From Rhabditoides inermis (Eukaryota > Nematoda > Chromadorea > Rhabditida > Rhabditidae), in assembly GCA_963966185.1 (NCBI GenBank), contig CAWZYM010000019.1, positions 493,501 through 557,500 of the forward strand: 64,000 nucleotides of DNA. The letters run 5' to 3'. Made by a program: the position numbers and the translations under genes. The notes under the pieces are model-generated. The model was not told the origin of the DNA, made no database searches, and worked only from the letters and a program-made list of their open reading frames with translations. Position 1 is the first letter of the stretch, and each line of letters starts with the position of its first letter. Of this stretch, positions 61,259 through 64,000 are shown piece after piece.

Positions 61259-62416
61259 TTACAGGTAGCTGGATCCGCCGGCGAACGAGCCGATAAAGGA
61301 CTGGGTGTTGGAGGCTGTGGGAGAGACGACGCGACGGGGGCGAGTCGTCTCGATCGGGGGAGCCGACGGACGGGGGTCCGAGTCGCCACCTGAGAGGGGG
61401 AGGGGTTAGAGAGAGAGAGGGGGGGGAGGGAGAGAGAGAGAGTCAGAGAGAGAGGGGGGAGAGAGAGGGGAGAGTGAGAAAGAGAGAGTGAAAGAGAGAG
61501 AGAGAGAGAGAAAAACGTACCCATCATCTGCCTCTCGACGAGCTGCTTGTACATGCCCTCCTGAGCGATCAGCTCCTTGTGCGTGCCCTGCTGCTCCACC
61601 TGAAACAAAATCTCTCTCCCCCCTCTCTCTCCCTCTCTCTCTCTCACACACTTTCTCTCTCCTTCTGTCTCTCTCCCACTCTCTCTCTCTCTCACCTTCT
61701 CTCTCTCTTTCTCCCTCTCTCTCCCACTCTCTCCCTTCCTCTCTTTCTCCCTATCTCTCACTCTCTTCCACTCTCTCGCTTTCCACTTACCACTCCATTG
61801 CTGATCACAATGATCTTATCAGCGTTCTCCACAGTAGACAGGCGATGCGCGATTAGGATGACGGTCCTTCCCTGGAATCATGTCATGAAACGAACCAATA
61901 TCACGAGCACGACATGAAATACAACATAGTTACATGTCCATAACTCCCACCTTGAGGTTCTTCGAGATGGCCTCCTGTACGGAGTGCTCTGACTCCGAGT
62001 CGAGGGCGGAGGTGGCCTCGTCGAGTAGAAGGACCACCGGGTCGCGGGCCAGCGCGCGCGCGATCGCGATACGCTGCTTCTGACCGCCTGGGAAATGGGA
62101 GACAATCGACATTGTTGGATACAAGATTAAAGAGTTTCCAACTACATACATATTGCTTCTGCATGAAAGAAAGGGGAGTGGGGTTACCATTTTTGCCCGA
62201 AACAACAAAAACACATCAGCTTCGAATCAAATCGAAGAGAAGTGAAAATGGGTACTGGTACTGACCGCTCATCTGGCTTCCCTTCTCTCCCACATCCGTC
62301 ATGTAGCCGTCCGACGTGTCCATGATGAAGCCGTGCGCGTTCGCCAGCTTCGCCGAGCGCTGCACGATCTCGTCCGTGTAGCTGTGAGATCACCATGCTC
62401 TCTCTCTCTCTCTCTT

Positions 62417-62454
<38 letters not shown>

Positions 62455-63028
62455 CCTCCCTCCCTCCCTCCCTGCCTCTCCCTCAACAACCGCGACGGCA
62501 ACAACGCGCGCGTGACAGAGAAGTGAGGAAGACCGTAAGAGTACTCACTGCTTCATTCCGTATCCGATATTCTCGGTGACGGATCGCGCATATAGGACGG
62601 GCTCCTGCCCGACCAGCGCCACCTTGGTATGGAGGAAGCCGTGGTCGTACTCGTTGATCGGCACGCCGTCCAGAAGCACCTGAATGACGTCAGTCAGATG
62701 ACGTCAGTGAGTGAGACCATACCTCTCCGCTGGTGGGCTCGTAGAAGTGCTCGAGGAGGGCGATGCACGACGACTTTCCGCCTCCAGAAGGACCCACGAG
62801 GGCGACCACCTCTCCCGGGTTCACAGTGAACGAGACTCCCTGCGATGGAGAGACATTCGCAACCGACACACTTTTTACCGATAATTAGAATTCTGATATG
62901 AAGTCTACCTTCATAATGGGGAGATCGGGGCGGATGGGGTAGCTGAAGTGCACGTCCTTGAATTCGATCGCACCGCGCAGGTTGCCCTCGGGCGCCTGAA
63001 GAGAGAGAGGGAGGGTTGAGAGGGAGGG

Positions 63029-63091
<63 letters not shown>

Positions 63092-63690
63092 CCTGTCGCC
63101 GTTGTTCTTCACCTTGGGCTCGCGGTCAACAAACTCGAACACCTGCAGGGAAATGAAAATACAGAACTTTTCAAACTTTTCGCTGCTACTTGAAAACGGG
63201 GGGGGGGAACGCCTACACCTCACCAACTGAACATGTATAAAAAATCACGGCACGGAAATACAAAGAATGCCTTCATGTCTACGAGGTACTCGGACACTAG
63301 CTTTCACCTTTCGCGACGCTCCGACCGCCTGCATGAGTCCGTTCCACACCTCACCGAGCTCCTGAAACCACCGCCATAACTCATTTCTAATTTCTATCGA
63401 CTGAGGCTCAGAATGAATCTCTACAACCATATAGAAGGAGGCTTTCAAAATAAAAGTGAGCGTAAAGTCTCACCCTGAGGTTCTCTCCCAGCTGGAACTG
63501 ATAGAGAAGGAACGAAACGAGGAGACCAGACTCGATCTGGAAAAATGTGAGAGTGAGAGCTCACAGTGTGCTAAATGCTAACGGATAGGCAGAGTAGTCG
63601 AACCGACTCGCCTTTCCCTTGATCACCAGATGGCCTCCGTACCACAGCACCACTGTCAGGATGAGCATTTGGAGGATCTGAAGAAGGAAG

Positions 63691-63732
<42 letters not shown>

Positions 63733-63961
63733 TGAGTGAGAGAGAGATATGGAGAGAGAGAGAGAGGCGCACCTCGTTGGACCAGATGTATCCCATGACG
63801 GCGAACGCTTTCTTCGTGGCGATGATCAGCGTCTTGTTGAGGTACATGAGGAAGCTGAAAGAATTGGCAATCGATTTATCCTGGAATAGTTTTGTCGCTC
63901 ACCGACGCGATTCGAACTTCTCGCAGGCGAACGACTTCATCGTGCGCACGGCGGAGATGAC
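61259..63961 (-). CDS. TAPL-type half ABC transporter, 3' part
   Basis: Exons visible, in transcription order: 63961-63903, 63854-63773, 63677-63612, 63536-63474, 63361-63308, 63142-63092, 62995-62909, 62839-62723, 62679-62549, 62381-62266, 62087-61951, 61871-61791, 61599-61521, 61389-61259; 417 residues, continuing past the right edge. Seen: end of the membrane domain ([14 protein letters not shown]; hydrophobic [11 protein letters not shown]), then a nucleotide-binding domain with Walker A (GPSGGGKSS), Q-loop ([12 protein letters not shown]), signature ([15 protein letters not shown]), Walker B ([13 protein letters not shown]) and H-loop (AHRLSTV), and [20 protein letters not shown]. The end GTHxxL...Y..LV.RQM is typical of ABCB9/TAPL, whose worm members HAF-4 and HAF-9 sit in gut lysosome-related granules. 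A 43-residue Ser/Pro/Thr tail follows. The intron after the exon ending at 63612 begins with GC, not GT. Confidence 0.9.
61405..61512. repeat. (GA)n microsatellite, left of an ABC exon
   Basis: Purine tract in the last intron of the ABC gene; it is CT-rich on the transcribed strand. Confidence 0.9.
61608..61787. repeat. (CT)n microsatellite, right of the same ABC exon
   Basis: Pyrimidine tract filling the intron on the other side of exon 61599-61521; complementary to the tract at 61405-61512. Confidence 0.9.
62397..62478. repeat. (CT)n/(CCCT)n microsatellite in ABC intron
   Basis: CT run followed by CCCT units in the intron between exons 62679-62549 and 62381-62266. Confidence 0.9.
63000..63087. 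repeat. (GA)n microsatellite in ABC intron
   Basis: GA run filling almost the whole intron between exons 63142-63092 and 62995-62909. Another tract fills 63690-63768. Confidence 0.9.
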
Positions 63962-64000
63962 CTGAGTGGAACAGGTACGTACTCTCTCTCGCTCTTTCTC

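Overview
The window is 64 kb of nuclear DNA from an animal, almost certainly a nematode. Reasons: genes are split into many short exons by introns often only 39-60 bp long; acceptor-like TTTCAG/TTACAG sites sit just before several start codons, as expected for spliced-leader trans-splicing; and the recognisable genes have close nematode counterparts (a NED-8-type NEDD8, a CEH-6-type POU gene, CDC5L, a HAF-4/HAF-9-type half ABC transporter). A clade V worm, perhaps a diplogastrid, is my guess from intron density and the abundant (GA)n/(CT)n tracts; this is not proven. All gene models were built by eye by joining exons at GT-AG sites (one GC-AG) and checking that the reading phase is continuous; each complete model closes on a stop with length divisible by three.

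Layout: (1) 450-8205 plus, a 22-exon secreted-start protein with a mucin-like tandem repeat, two EGF domains, about seven membrane segments and a long cytoplasmic tail. (2) 16504-9938 minus, a 30-exon, 1510-residue acidic protein with an array of C2HC/C2H2-like zinc fingers. (3) 17629-20761 plus, mitochondrial aspartate aminotransferase. (4) 22173-25079 plus, an Sp-family factor with a Buttonhead box but only one zinc finger. (5) 26710-25353 minus, NEDD8, convergent with (4), with a dead RTE-like reverse-transcriptase fragment in its first intron. (6) 34612-29687 minus, a small secreted acidic pro-protein. (7) 40131-39783 minus, a possible 59-residue secreted peptide. (8) 40936-42384 plus, a Knirps-like nuclear-receptor DNA-binding protein without a ligand-binding domain. 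(9) 42749-46544 plus, a single-pass membrane protein with a MANEC/PAN-like cysteine domain. (10) 47664-54202 plus, CDC5L. (11) 58777-56886 minus, POU class III homeobox gene (ceh-6 type). (12) 63961-61259 minus, the 3' part of a TAPL-type half ABC transporter that runs off the right edge.

Between and inside these genes are mobile-element traces: TTAA-flanked inverted-repeat elements (two in an intron of gene 1, one placed exactly at a splice acceptor of CDC5L), a 1.4-kb fold-back element with TA flanks, a 111-bp palindromic element with two full copies and two diverged ones, all in introns, dispersed tRNA-like sequences, and two RTE-type fragments. There is no prokaryotic feature, CRISPR array or obvious operon. 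The genes are mostly unrelated functions (neddylation, splicing, transcription, amino-acid metabolism, lysosomal transport) and do not form a pathway. The best candidates for something not described are the mucin-EGF-7TM protein, the zinc-finger array with identical intron positions, the single-finger Sp gene, and the splice-site TTAA element.
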